A stretch of 44,218 nucleotides of DNA from Pseudomonadota bacterium (GTDB taxonomy: Bacteria; Pseudomonadota; Alphaproteobacteria; Sphingomonadales; Sphingomonadaceae), in the NCBI GenBank assembly GCA_023416515.1, contig JAEZHP010000145.1:1-44218 (forward strand), in the 5' to 3' direction. Position 1 is the stretch's first letter. Each line of letters begins with the position of its first letter. Shown one piece after another: positions 1 to 7,585 of this stretch. The notes below the pieces were generated by a model, which saw only the letters and a list, made by a program, of their open reading frames with translations, searched no databases and was not told where the DNA came from. A program made the position numbers and the translations under genes.

Positions 1-35
1 CCGCCGGGGGGGGGGGGCGCCGGGGGGGGCCCAGT
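1..35. other. Poly-G/poly-C contig-end sequence
   Basis: The first 35 bases are almost pure G with short C interruptions, including runs of about twelve and eight G. Nothing else in the interior of the window looks like this, and the last 40 bases have the same character. The likeliest explanation is an assembly or sequencing artefact at a contig end. The rest of positions 1-106 holds only a palindromic repeat. Confidence 0.6.
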
Positions 36-63
36 TCTGTCAGCCCTGCGCAGATCCCGACAT

Positions 64-102
64 CCCCACCCCTCAATCCCCCTCCCGCAAGCGGGAGGGG
101 AA
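64..102 (-). repeat. G-rich hairpin repeat downstream of mltG
   Basis: A perfect 10-bp inverted repeat (79-88 with 91-100, AA loop) is followed on the minus strand by a G-rich tail. It lies just past the mltG stop codon and could act as a transcription end or processing signal, although there is no U-tract. The same pattern (CCCCTCCC arm, GGGAGGGG arm, then a G-rich tail) occurs twice more, as inverted copies, at 19847-19992, so it looks like a dispersed extragenic repeat family. Confidence 0.6.
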
Positions 103-106
103 GCAC

Positions 107-1210
107 CTACATCTCACCCCGCTGGCGCCTGAGGGCGTACCAGCGCTGGACGTTGGCATTATGCTGCTCGAGCGTCTCGGCGAAGATGTGGCCCCCGGTG
201 CCGTCCGCCACGAAATAGAGATAGCGATGCGGCTCGGGGTTGAGCACGGCTGCGATCGATTCGCGGCCGGGATTGGCGATCGGCCCGATCGGAAGGCCGG
301 CTCTCGCGTAGGTATTGTAGCCGTTGTCGGCCTGAAGCTCCGAGCGCAGGATTCGGCGGCCCAATGGGCGGCCGCGCGTCACCGGGTAGATCACCGTCGG
401 ATCGGCATCCAGCTTCATTCCCTGGCGAAGCCGGTTGGAATAGACGCCGGCGACCGCGCGGCGCTCGCTCGGCTTGCCGGTTTCCTTCTCGACGATCGAG
501 GCGAGGATGATCGCCTCGCGCGGAGTGGTGACGACGCTGTTGGGCCTGCGCTGCTGCCATAGCCGCGCGAGCGTCCGCCGCATCGCCTCCTGCATCCGGG
601 CGACCACCGCCGCCCGAGTCTCGCCGCGCTGGTAGGAGTAAGTGTCGGGAAGGATCGTGCCTTCCTCCGGCACCGGCGCGTCGCCGGTAAGGACGTCGGC
701 GGCCATCAGCCGGTCGTGGACCAGAACCGACGGCATGCCCTCGGGAACGACGATGAAGCGCTGAAGCGTCCGGCCGCTCTGGAGCAAGGCCATGATCGCG
801 GCCTCGCTTGCGCCGGCGGGGATTTCATATTCGCCGGCCTGGATCGGGGTGGAGCCGCCGAGCAGCCGGGCGCGCAGAAGGAACATGCGCGCCGAGCCGA
901 TCACGCCCGCCTGTTCGAGCGCCTCCGCGGCGCCGGCGACGCTTGAGCCCTGGGCGACGATCACCGGAGTCGCGGCCCGCGACGGGCCTCCGGCACTCCA
1001 CCCGCCGATGACGACCCCGCCGGCGATCAGCGCGGCGATGACTGCCGCGATGACGGCGAACGCCAGGATTCGCGGCCGCTTGCGGCGCGGTTGCGACGGG
1101 ACTCCGCCCTCGCGCTCCAGACGGTCGCGAATCGACGAGCCTGGCGGGACAGGCGGAACCGGCGGCGGTGCGGGCGGCTCTGGCGGTGCCGGCGGCGTGT
1201 CCTCGTTCAT
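107..1210 (-). CDS. mltG: Endolytic murein transglycosylase MltG (YceG-like)
   Basis: A 367-residue inner-membrane lytic transglycosylase that cuts nascent glycan strands and is thought to end peptidoglycan polymerisation. A proline-rich cytoplasmic stretch (residues 5-25) and a basic segment precede one membrane helix at about 48-70. The periplasmic YceG domain runs to the end. It holds the catalytic-region motif SIVEKETG at about 238-245 (Glu-241 or Glu-243) and the family signatures EGTILPDTY, LDADPTVIYP and GLPIGPIANPG. It is the last gene of the minus-strand fatty-acid cluster, 16 bp after fabF, an arrangement common in alphaproteobacteria. The proline-rich N-terminus is longer than in enterobacterial MltG. 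The assignment is firm; the exact catalytic residue is inferred from the family. Confidence 0.95.
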   Translation of the reverse strand: MNEDTPPAPPEPPAPPPVPPVPPGSSIRDRLEREGGVPSQPRRKRPRILAFAVIAAVIAALIAGGVVIGGWSAGGPSRAATPVIVAQGSSVAGAAEALEQAGVIGSARMFLLRARLLGGSTPIQAGEYEIPAGASEAAIMALLQSGRTLQRFIVVPEGMPSVLVHDRLMAADVLTGDAPVPEEGTILPDTYSYQRGETRAAVVARMQEAMRRTLARLWQQRRPNSVVTTPREAIILASIVEKETGKPSERRAVAGVYSNRLRQGMKLDADPTVIYPVTRGRPLGRRILRSELQADNGYNTYARAGLPIGPIANPGRESIAAVLNPEPHRYLYFVADGTGGHIFAETLEQHNANVQRWYALRRQRGEM

Positions 1211-1226
1211 CGGCGTGCGGGCGGGC

Positions 1227-2486
1227 TTAGACCGCCTTCATCACCAGGCTGGCATTGGTGCCGCCGAAGCCGAAGCTGTTGTTGAGCACTGCCTTCACCT
1301 TGCGCTCCTTGGCGACGAGCGGAACCAGGTCGACGCCCGCGGTACCGTCGCTCGGATTTTCGAGGTTGAGCGTCGGCGGCACGATCTGGTCGCGAAGAGC
1401 GAGGATGCAGAAGATCGATTCGACCGCTCCGGCGCCGCCCAGAAGGTGGCCGATGGCCGACTTGGTCGAGCTCATCGACAGGTTGCCGATATGGTTGCCG
1501 AACAGGCGGCGGACTGCGCCAAGCTCGAGCTCGTCGCCGAGCGGGGTCGAGGTGCCGTGCGCGTTGATATAATCGATGTCGCCGAGATCAAGGCCGGAGC
1601 GCTTCATCGCGACCTGCATTGCACGGAAGCCGCCGGCTCCTTCCGGGTGCGGCGCGGTGACGTGATAGGCGTCGCCCGACATGCCGTAGCCGACGACTTC
1701 GGCGTAGATCTTCGCGCCGCGCGCCTTGGCCCGCTCATATTCCTCGAGCACGATCACTCCGGCGCCGTCGCCCATGACGAAGCCGTCGCGGTCCTTGTCG
1801 TAAGGGCGCGACGCGCGTTCCGGCTCGTCGTTGAAATTGGTCGAAAGCGCGCGCGCCTGGGCGAAGCCGGCGATCCCGATCGGGCAGATCGCCATCTCGG
1901 CGCCGCCCGCGAGCATGACGTCGGCATCGTCCATCGCGATCATTCGCGCTGCATCGCCGATCGAATGAGCGCCGGTCGAGCAGGCGGTGACGACCGCGTG
2001 GTTCGGGCCCATCAGGCCGTATTTGATCGAGACCTGGCCCGAGATGAGGTTGATGAGGCGGCCGTGCACGAAGTGCGGCGAGACCCGGCGCGGCCCCTTC
2101 TCGTGGAGGACCAGCGACTCTTTCTCGATGCCCGGGAGACCGCCGATCCCCGAACCGATCGACACGCCGACCCGGTAGCGCTCTTCCTCGCTCATGTCGG
2201 TGAGGCCGGCATCCTCGAGCGCCTGGCCCGCGGCGTCGATTCCGTAGACGATGAACGGATCGACCTGGCGCTGTATCTTGTGATCGACGCGCTTGTTCGG
2301 GTCGAAGCCATATTCATGATCGGCCGGCTTCACCTCGCAGGCGATCTTACAGGCGAAATCCTCCGGATCGAACTTGGTGATCCTGCCGGCGCCGCTCTTG
2401 CTCGCAAGGATGTTTCGCCAGCTCGTCTCGACGTCCCCACCCAGCGGCGTCACGAGACCAAGACCGGTTACGACCACACGGCGCAT
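1227..2486 (-). CDS. fabF: Beta-ketoacyl-ACP synthase II (FabF)
   Basis: A 419-residue cytosolic condensing enzyme that elongates acyl-ACP with malonyl-ACP in type II fatty-acid synthesis. The thiolase-fold catalytic triad is visible: Cys-169 in TACSTGAH, His-310 in NAHGTSTPLGD and His-347 in SAIGHLLGGAGA. The C-terminal glycine-rich NNSFGFGGTNASL motif is also present. Length matches the family. It lies 157 bp downstream of acpP on the same strand, with a stem-loop between them, and 16 bp before mltG. The ATG start gives the usual MRRVVVTGLG N-terminus. Very secure. Confidence 0.98.
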   Translation of the reverse strand: MRRVVVTGLGLVTPLGGDVETSWRNILASKSGAGRITKFDPEDFACKIACEVKPADHEYGFDPNKRVDHKIQRQVDPFIVYGIDAAGQALEDAGLTDMSEEERYRVGVSIGSGIGGLPGIEKESLVLHEKGPRRVSPHFVHGRLINLISGQVSIKYGLMGPNHAVVTACSTGAHSIGDAARMIAMDDADVMLAGGAEMAICPIGIAGFAQARALSTNFNDEPERASRPYDKDRDGFVMGDGAGVIVLEEYERAKARGAKIYAEVVGYGMSGDAYHVTAPHPEGAGGFRAMQVAMKRSGLDLGDIDYINAHGTSTPLGDELELGAVRRLFGNHIGNLSMSSTKSAIGHLLGGAGAVESIFCILALRDQIVPPTLNLENPSDGTAGVDLVPLVAKERKVKAVLNNSFGFGGTNASLVMKAV

Positions 2487-2566
2487 GCCGAACTCCCTTT
2501 TGTCTAATCAGCTATGCTGGCTGCTTCGCCAGCCGGGGCGATCTTCGAACACGCCCCAAATAGGCA

Positions 2567-2599
2567 AACGGCTCCCCGGCACAAGGACGGAGAGCCGTT
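2567..2599 (-). terminator. Stem-loop between acpP and fabF (attenuator or weak terminator)
   Basis: An 11-bp inverted repeat (2567-2577 with 2589-2599, one G-U pair) with an 11-nt loop lies between acpP and fabF. On the minus strand it is followed only by a short T-run, so termination is probably partial. That would fit the need for far more acpP than fabF product, but this is inference. Confidence 0.45.
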
Positions 2600-2643
2600 C
2601 TTAAAATCGTACAGAGCGGGCCGGAGGCGGCCCGCGGCGGCGC

Positions 2644-2880
2644 TCAGCCCTTGTTCTGCTCGATATAGTCGATCGCGTCCTTCACGGTCGTGATCTTCTC
2701 GGCCGCGTCGTCGGGGATCTCGACCCCGAATTCCTCTTCGAACGCCATGACGAGCTCGACGATGTCGAGGCTGTCGGCGCCCAGATCGTCGATGAAGCTC
2801 GCTTCTTCGGTCACCTTGTCGGCGTCGACGCCGAGATGCTCCACCACGATCTTCTTCACGCGGTCGGGGGTGTCACTCAT
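2644..2880 (-). CDS. acpP: Acyl carrier protein (AcpP)
   Basis: A 78-residue acidic carrier protein that holds fatty-acyl intermediates on a 4'-phosphopantetheine arm. The attachment serine is Ser-37 in GADSLDIVE, followed by the acidic recognition helix II. Length and the four-helix pattern are typical. It sits between a small unknown gene and fabF in the minus-strand fab cluster. A good ribosome-binding sequence (GGAAGG) lies just upstream of the ATG. Confidence 0.98.
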   Translation of the reverse strand: MSDTPDRVKKIVVEHLGVDADKVTEEASFIDDLGADSLDIVELVMAFEEEFGVEIPDDAAEKITTVKDAIDYIEQNKG

Positions 2881-2966
2881 ATCCAGCCTTCCTCCAGCTT
2901 GTGCTTTGTTGCCCCCGCCCTAGCCGCTGTCCCGTGCGGTGCGCAAGTGGGGCGAGAATGCGGCGG

Positions 2967-3461
2967 TCAGCGTCCTCGCGTCGTGGCGAGCGCCAGTTCG
3001 GCGAAGCGGGCCCCGACGTAGAGGCCGATCGAGGCCGCCTGAGCCTCCACAGTGTCCTGGGCCACCCCGGTGGCGACGATCCGCTCGAAAAGATCGTCCA
3101 TCCTCACCTCCGGCAGGGTGTCCATGTTGCGCTGAGCGGGCGGCAACGCCTCGATCCACCGTTCAATCGGGGCGACACCAATGCCATGGCGGCCGAGAGC
3201 GGCGGTGGCTTCCTGACGAAGCACGAGAGCGGCGGCCCGCATCCCGACATTCGCGGCAAGGTCGGGGGTCCACGATCTTTGCCTGGCGCAGGCCTCCCCG
3301 GAATCTACGAAACTTTGCCGGACCGGTCCGCTCTGACCGCTCCCAGCCTCCTCGATCACCGCCGCGCGAGCCGAGGCTGGGATGCGGTCCAGGATGCAGG
3401 CGACATCGGCGTCCGGAGTTCCCGACTGGACCGCAACCAACGCGGCGATCGTGATGAACAT
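2967..3461 (-). CDS. Hypothetical protein in the fab cluster
   Basis: A 164-residue protein I do not recognise. The N-terminus (MFITIAALVAVQSGTPDAD) is hydrophobic for about 11 residues and may be a short, weak export signal, which would place the rest in the periplasm. The remainder is predicted mostly alpha-helical, with two cysteines (in VACILDRI and GEACARQ) that could form a disulphide. It lies between fabG (59 bp upstream) and acpP (86 bp downstream) on the same strand, which by itself does not imply a role in lipid synthesis. Codon use resembles its neighbours. Real gene likely; function unknown. Confidence 0.7.
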   Translation of the reverse strand: MFITIAALVAVQSGTPDADVACILDRIPASARAAVIEEAGSGQSGPVRQSFVDSGEACARQRSWTPDLAANVGMRAAALVLRQEATAALGRHGIGVAPIERWIEALPPAQRNMDTLPEVRMDDLFERIVATGVAQDTVEAQAASIGLYVGARFAELALATTRGR

Positions 3462-3520
3462 TTGCCTTTCCCCCTTTCGGCCGCCGCGACTCGGCGTCTC
3501 GAAGGGAGCTTAGGCCAATC

Positions 3521-4258
3521 TCAGATCATCGCCATGCCGCCGTTGACATGGAGAGTCTGGCCGGTGACGTAGCCCGCCTCGCGGCTGGCGAGATACACAG
3601 TAGCGGCGGCGATATCGCTGCCGGCGCCGAGCTTGCCGACCGGAATCCGGCCGAGCAGCGCTTCTTTCTGGGCGTCCGGCAGCGCGTCCGTCATCGCGGA
3701 AGCGATGAAGCCCGGGGCGATTGCGTTGACGGTGATGTTGCGGCTGGCGACTTCCTGGGCCAGCGCCTTGGACATGCCGATGAGGCCGGCCTTGGAGGCG
3801 GCGTAATTGGCCTGGCCCGGATTGCCGGTGACTCCGACCACCGAGGTGATCGAGATGATTCGGCCGAACTTGGCGCGCATCATGGGCTTCATCGCTGCCC
3901 GGCAGAGCCGGAACGCGGCCTCCAGGTTGACCCGGATGACCTGGTCCCATTCCTCGTCCTTCATGCGCATTGCGAGGTTGTCGCGGGTCACGCCGGCATT
4001 GTTGACGAGAATGTCGAGCTGGCCGAGCTTCTCCACCGCCGCCGGCACCAGCGCGTCGACCGCGGCGGCATCGGAGAGATTGCACGGCAGGATGGCATGA
4101 TCGGCGCCAAGCTCGGCCGCCACCGCCTTCAGCGCATCCTCGCGAGTCCCGCTCAGCGCCACCCGGGCCCCCTGCCCCGCGAGCGCCTTGGCAATCGCCG
4201 AACCAATGCCACCGGACGCACCGGTGACGAGCGCGGTCATTCCCGTGAGATCAAACAT
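3521..4258 (-). CDS. fabG: 3-oxoacyl-ACP reductase FabG
   Basis: A 245-residue short-chain dehydrogenase that reduces 3-oxoacyl-ACP with NADPH in each elongation cycle. The Rossmann glycine motif TGASGGIG (residues 12-19), NNAG (86-89) and the catalytic Ser-139, Tyr-152 and Lys-156 (YAASK) are all present. The C-terminus YVTGQTLHVNGGMAMI is typical of FabG. It begins 17 bp after fabD with an AGGAG-type ribosome site, so the two are surely co-transcribed. Confidence 0.97.
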   Translation of the reverse strand: MFDLTGMTALVTGASGGIGSAIAKALAGQGARVALSGTREDALKAVAAELGADHAILPCNLSDAAAVDALVPAAVEKLGQLDILVNNAGVTRDNLAMRMKDEEWDQVIRVNLEAAFRLCRAAMKPMMRAKFGRIISITSVVGVTGNPGQANYAASKAGLIGMSKALAQEVASRNITVNAIAPGFIASAMTDALPDAQKEALLGRIPVGKLGAGSDIAAATVYLASREAGYVTGQTLHVNGGMAMI

Positions 4259-4275
4259 GCTTTTCTCTCCTAAAC

Positions 4276-5199
4276 TCAGATTTCGCCGACGAGGGTGTCG
4301 ATGTCGTCCATCGTGATCACGCTGGTCACCGTCACGTCGGGAGCGATGCGCTTGACCATTGGGCCGAGCACCTTGCCGCCGAGCTCGACGAAATGGGTGA
4401 CTCCGGCGGCGGCCATCGCGGCGACGCTCTCGCGCCAGCGGACCATGCCGGTGACCTGCTCGACGAGGAGTCGGCGGATCTCGGCCGGGTCGGTCACCGG
4501 CGCCGCAGTGACGTTGGCGTAGACCGGCACGGCGGGCGCCGCGATGTCGACCTCGCCGAGCGCCTGGGCCATGCGGTCGGCCGCAGGCTTCATCAGCGGA
4601 CAGTGGAACGGAGCTGACACCGGCAGCAGCACGGCTCGCTTGGCGCCTTTCTCCTTGGCGATGCCGAGCGCGCGCTCGACCGCCGAACGGTGACCGGAGA
4701 TGACGACCTGGCTGGGGTCATTGTCGTTGGCGACGGTGCACACCTGACCGTCCGCGGCGGCATCGGCGATCGCCTGGGCGAGCGCTAGGTCGGCGCCGAG
4801 AAGCGCGGCCATCGCCCCCTCCCCGACCGGCACCGCCTCCTGCATCGCCTGTCCGCGCAGCTTGAGGAGGCGCGCCGTGGTGGCGAGGTCGAATGCGCCC
4901 GCGCCGCACAAAGCGCTATATTCGCCGAGACTGTGGCCGGCGACGAAGTCGGCCTTGGCGGCGAGGTCGATTCCAGAGGCGCGAAGAGTTGCGATGGCGT
5001 TGGCCATGATCGCCGGTTGGGCATTGGTGGTGAGCGTCAGCTCCTCCTGCGGCCCCTCCGCCATCAGAGCGCTGAGCTTCTGCCCGAGCGCCTCGTCCAC
5101 TTCCTCGAAGACGGCGCGGGCGGCCGGGCTCACCTCGGCGAGCGCCTTGCCCATGCCGACGGCCTGGCTGCCCTGCCCCGGGAAAATGAATGCGCGCAT
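4276..5199 (-). CDS. fabD: Malonyl-CoA:ACP transacylase FabD
   Basis: A 307-residue cytosolic enzyme that moves the malonyl group from CoA to ACP. FPGQGSQAVGMG at the N-terminus and the nucleophile Ser-90 in GHSLGEYSAL are diagnostic; the partner histidine lies in SAPFHCPLM. Length is normal. It is the first gene of the minus-strand fatty-acid cluster (fabD, fabG, unknown, acpP, fabF, mltG), and its upstream region (5200-5352) faces a divergent membrane-protein gene. No fabH or plsX is in view. Confidence 0.97.
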   Translation of the reverse strand: MRAFIFPGQGSQAVGMGKALAEVSPAARAVFEEVDEALGQKLSALMAEGPQEELTLTTNAQPAIMANAIATLRASGIDLAAKADFVAGHSLGEYSALCGAGAFDLATTARLLKLRGQAMQEAVPVGEGAMAALLGADLALAQAIADAAADGQVCTVANDNDPSQVVISGHRSAVERALGIAKEKGAKRAVLLPVSAPFHCPLMKPAADRMAQALGEVDIAAPAVPVYANVTAAPVTDPAEIRRLLVEQVTGMVRWRESVAAMAAAGVTHFVELGGKVLGPMVKRIAPDVTVTSVITMDDIDTLVGEI

Positions 5200-5352
5200 G
5201 CCTCAAGCCTCCTCGTGTCGCGCGGCTGGTAGGCAGCGCGGCCGCGGGGCGCAAGCGTACGGGGATTGCGAAAAGCGGCCACAATTCTGAGCATTTCCGA
5301 AGGTTGACGAGCGCCGCCGGTTGCTTTGAGATCGGGACCAGAGGAACCATCG

Positions 5353-6069
5353 ATGTCCAGCAGCCTCGCCGGCAAGGAGCAAAGACAGCGCATCGCGGTG
5401 CTGGCGGGGATCGCGCTTGCCTCGGTCCTGCTGTGGCAGACCGCCCTCGGCAGCCTGTTGCTGTATCCTTTCACGATATTGGCGACCTGGTTTCATGAAA
5501 TGGGCCATGGCATCGCCGCGATGCTCACGGGGCGTGGGTTCGAACGCCTGCTGATCTTTTCCGACGGTTCGGGAGTCGCCGAGTCGCTTCGCCCTGCCGA
5601 CGGCTACGGACTGACCGATGCGCTGGTCGCGGCGAGCGGACCGCTCGGGCCGGCGATCGCCGGAGCGCTTCTGATCGTCTTCTCACGCTCGCCCACCGCA
5701 ACGCGCAACGCTCTGGGGGTTCTGGGCGCGGCGCTGATCCTGTCCACACTCATCTGGGTCCGGTCGCTCACAGGCTGGCTGGTTCTCCCGGCGCTGGGTA
5801 CGGCGATCGTCCTGCTCGCGTTGCGCGGATCTCAATCCTTGCAGGGCTTCGTCATCCAGCTCCTCGGCGTGCAGGCGTGCATCAGCGTCTGGCGACAGTT
5901 CGACTATCTGTTCAGCCCGGGGGGAAGCGTCGGCGGCCAGCTGCAACGGTCGGACACCGGCGCAATCGCGGATGCTCTCCTCCTCCCCTATTGGTTTTGG
6001 GGCGCGGCCATCAGCGCGGCGATCCTGGCCTTGCTCTGGTGGAGCTTCAGACTCGCTTTTCGGGACTGA
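5353..6069 (+). CDS. M50-like membrane metalloprotease family protein
   Basis: A 238-residue membrane protein of the M50B-like group. A zinc-binding HEMGH motif lies at residues 48-52 after the first membrane helix, followed by a GRGFERLLIFSDGSG stretch and about five more hydrophobic segments. The family includes site-2-protease relatives, but members of this subgroup have not, to my knowledge, been shown to cleave substrates. I chose the ATG giving MSSSLAGKEQ. An in-frame start 27 bp upstream is possible but has a weaker context. It is transcribed divergently from fabD and ends 196 bp before rpsF. Confidence 0.8.
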   Translation: MSSSLAGKEQRQRIAVLAGIALASVLLWQTALGSLLLYPFTILATWFHEMGHGIAAMLTGRGFERLLIFSDGSGVAESLRPADGYGLTDALVAASGPLGPAIAGALLIVFSRSPTATRNALGVLGAALILSTLIWVRSLTGWLVLPALGTAIVLLALRGSQSLQGFVIQLLGVQACISVWRQFDYLFSPGGSVGGQLQRSDTGAIADALLLPYWFWGAAISAAILALLWWSFRLAFRD

Positions 6070-6173
6070 CGGTGGGTCAGGCTAGCTGCCGCCCCGACCA
6101 ACGCCTCTTGAGACTTGATTCTTCGTGCCGTCTCCGCCATGTGCCGCGCATCCGGGGCGAGGCTCTGCCTTTA

Positions 6174-6217
6174 GCGCCCCGGTTTTGCTTTGACTGAGAC
6201 GACAGCCGGAGGGGCGT
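6174..6217 (+). promoter_or_regulatory. Possible S6:S18 autoregulatory hairpin in the rpsF leader
   Basis: Upstream of rpsF an outer 6-bp stem (6175-6180 with 6211-6216) and an inner 4-bp stem (6181-6184 with 6204-6207) flank an unpaired GGA on the 3' side, next to a CCG. Known S6:S18 leader motifs carry a CCG beside a helix that mimics the 16S rRNA binding site. The resemblance is by eye only. Confidence 0.3.
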
Positions 6218-6265
6218 CCGCATTGGGCGGCGTCAGCGATCGGCCAAGATAAGGAAAGCGCGAAC

Positions 6266-6694
6266 ATGCCGCTCTACGAGCATGTGTTTCTCGCGCGTCA
6301 GGACCTGGCCCAGGGCCAGGTCGACGCGTTGGCGGAATCCGCCACCAAGATCATCGAGGACAATGGCGGCAAGGTCGTGAAGACGGAGACCTGGGGTCTG
6401 CGCAACATTGCCTATCGGATCGCCAAGAACCGCAAGGCGCACTACGTTCTGCTCGACTTCGAGGCTCCGGCCCCGGTCGTCGCCGAGCTCGAGCGCCAGA
6501 CCCAGATCAACGAAGACGTCATCCGCTACATGACCATCAAGGTCGACGAGCACGAGAACGGCCCGTCGGTGATGATGCGTCGCGGTGAGCGCGACCGTGA
6601 GCGCGGCCGCGACCGTGACGGCGAGCGTGGCGATCGTGGTGACCGCGGCGATCGCGGCCCGCGCCGCGCCCGCGAAGAAGAAGTGGAGGCTTAA
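6266..6694 (+). CDS. rpsF: 30S ribosomal protein S6
   Basis: A 142-residue small-subunit protein that binds S18 and the central domain of 16S rRNA. The core (residues 1-95) begins MPLYEHVFLARQDL and carries the usual NGGKVVKTETWGLRNIAY block. After about residue 105 comes a charged Arg/Asp/Gly/Glu low-complexity tail with repeated RGDRGD units ending REEEVEA, longer than in most bacteria but seen in sphingomonads. First gene of rpsF-rpsR-rplI, 3 bp before rpsR, with an AAGGAAA ribosome site upstream. Confidence 0.97.
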   Translation: MPLYEHVFLARQDLAQGQVDALAESATKIIEDNGGKVVKTETWGLRNIAYRIAKNRKAHYVLLDFEAPAPVVAELERQTQINEDVIRYMTIKVDEHENGPSVMMRRGERDRERGRDRDGERGDRGDRGDRGPRRAREEEVEA

Positions 6695-6697
6695 TCC

Positions 6698-6922
6698 ATG
6701 GCACGCCCGTTTTTCCGTCGCCGCAAGTCCTGCCCCTTCTCGGGCAAGGATGCGCCCCGCATCGACTATAAGGACGTTCGTCTGCTCCAGGGCTTCGTGT
6801 CCGAGCGCGGCAAGATCGTCCCCAGCCGCATCACCGCGGTGTCGGCCAAGAAGCAGCGCGAGCTCGCCCAGGCGATCAAGCGCGCGCGCCATCTCGGCCT
6901 TCTCCCCTACGTCGTGAAATAA
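6698..6922 (+). CDS. rpsR: 30S ribosomal protein S18
   Basis: A 74-residue ribosomal protein that pairs with S6 on the 30S platform. It opens MARPFFRRRKSCPFSG and contains IDYKDVRLLQGFVSERGKI and the RNA-binding KKQRELAQAIKRARHLGLLPY block. Length is standard. It lies 3 bp after rpsF and 12 bp before rplI in one operon. Confidence 0.98.
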   Translation: MARPFFRRRKSCPFSGKDAPRIDYKDVRLLQGFVSERGKIVPSRITAVSAKKQRELAQAIKRARHLGLLPYVVK

Positions 6923-6934
6923 GGAGCTTAGAGC

Positions 6935-7543
6935 ATGGACGTCATCCTGCTTGAGCGCATCGAGAAGCTCGGCGCCATCGGCGACGTGGTGAAGGTGAAG
7001 AACGGCTACGCCCGCAACTTCCTCCTCCCCCGCGGCAAGGCGCTTCGCGCCAACGAGTCCAACAAGAAGGTCTTCGAGGCCAACCGCGAGCGGATCGAGG
7101 CGCAGAACGCCGAGCGTCGTTCGGCTGCCGAAAAGGAATCCAAGACGATCGACGGCACCACGGTGCAGCTGATCCGCCAGGCCTCCAACACGGGCCAGCT
7201 TTACGGTTCGGTGTCGGCCCGCGATCTCGCGGAGCTGCTTGAGGCCGAGGGCCACAAGGTCGCCAAGAACCAGATCGTGCTCGACCGCCCGATCAAGGCG
7301 ATCGGAATGCAGGACGTGAAGATCGCCCTGCACCCGGAAGTCAGCGTCACCATCCACGTCAACGTCGCCCGTTCGCCCGAAGAGGCCGAGCTCCAGGCGC
7401 AGGGCGTCGACGTGATGGCGCAGATGTTTGAGCGCGACGAGGCCGGCTTCACCGAGGAGCGTCCCGAGGGCCTGGAGCCCGGCGAGATCGCTCCCGAGAC
7501 CGAGGGCGAGGAAGCCCCGGCCGAGGAAGCCAGCGAAGCCTAA
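6935..7543 (+). CDS. rplI: 50S ribosomal protein L9
   Basis: A 202-residue large-subunit protein. The N-terminal rRNA-binding domain starts MDVILLERIEKLG and includes VKNGYARNFLLPRGKAL. A long connecting helix and the C-terminal domain reach about residue 150. A further 50-residue acidic tail, rich in Glu, Ala and Pro (GLEPGEIAPETEGEEAPAEEASEA region), extends beyond the usual L9 length of about 150. Last gene of the operon, followed directly by a rho-independent terminator. Confidence 0.97.
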   Translation: MDVILLERIEKLGAIGDVVKVKNGYARNFLLPRGKALRANESNKKVFEANRERIEAQNAERRSAAEKESKTIDGTTVQLIRQASNTGQLYGSVSARDLAELLEAEGHKVAKNQIVLDRPIKAIGMQDVKIALHPEVSVTIHVNVARSPEEAELQAQGVDVMAQMFERDEAGFTEERPEGLEPGEIAPETEGEEAPAEEASEA

Positions 7544-7550
7544 AGACAGA

Positions 7551-7580
7551 GGGCGGCTCCGAAAGGATCCGCCCTTTTTC
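7551..7580 (+). terminator. Rho-independent terminator of rpsF-rpsR-rplI
   Basis: GGGCGGCTCC and GGATCCGCCC form a 10-bp stem with one mismatch around a GAAA tetraloop, followed by TTTTTC. It starts eight bases after the rplI stop and separates this operon from the convergent lipoprotein gene. Confidence 0.9.
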
Positions 7581-7585
7581 TTTGA

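Noticed and set aside
1..35. G-quadruplex regulatory element
   Set aside because: The runs are at the extreme contig end and mirror the other end, so an artefact is more likely.
792..2507. A 571-residue open frame on plus opposite mltG and fabF
   Set aside because: It is antisense to two unmistakable genes; high GC keeps shadow frames open. No recognisable domain or ribosome site.
6233..7357. A 374-residue minus-strand frame opposite rpsF-rpsR-rplI
   Set aside because: Antisense to three ribosomal protein genes, with no domain or ribosome site.
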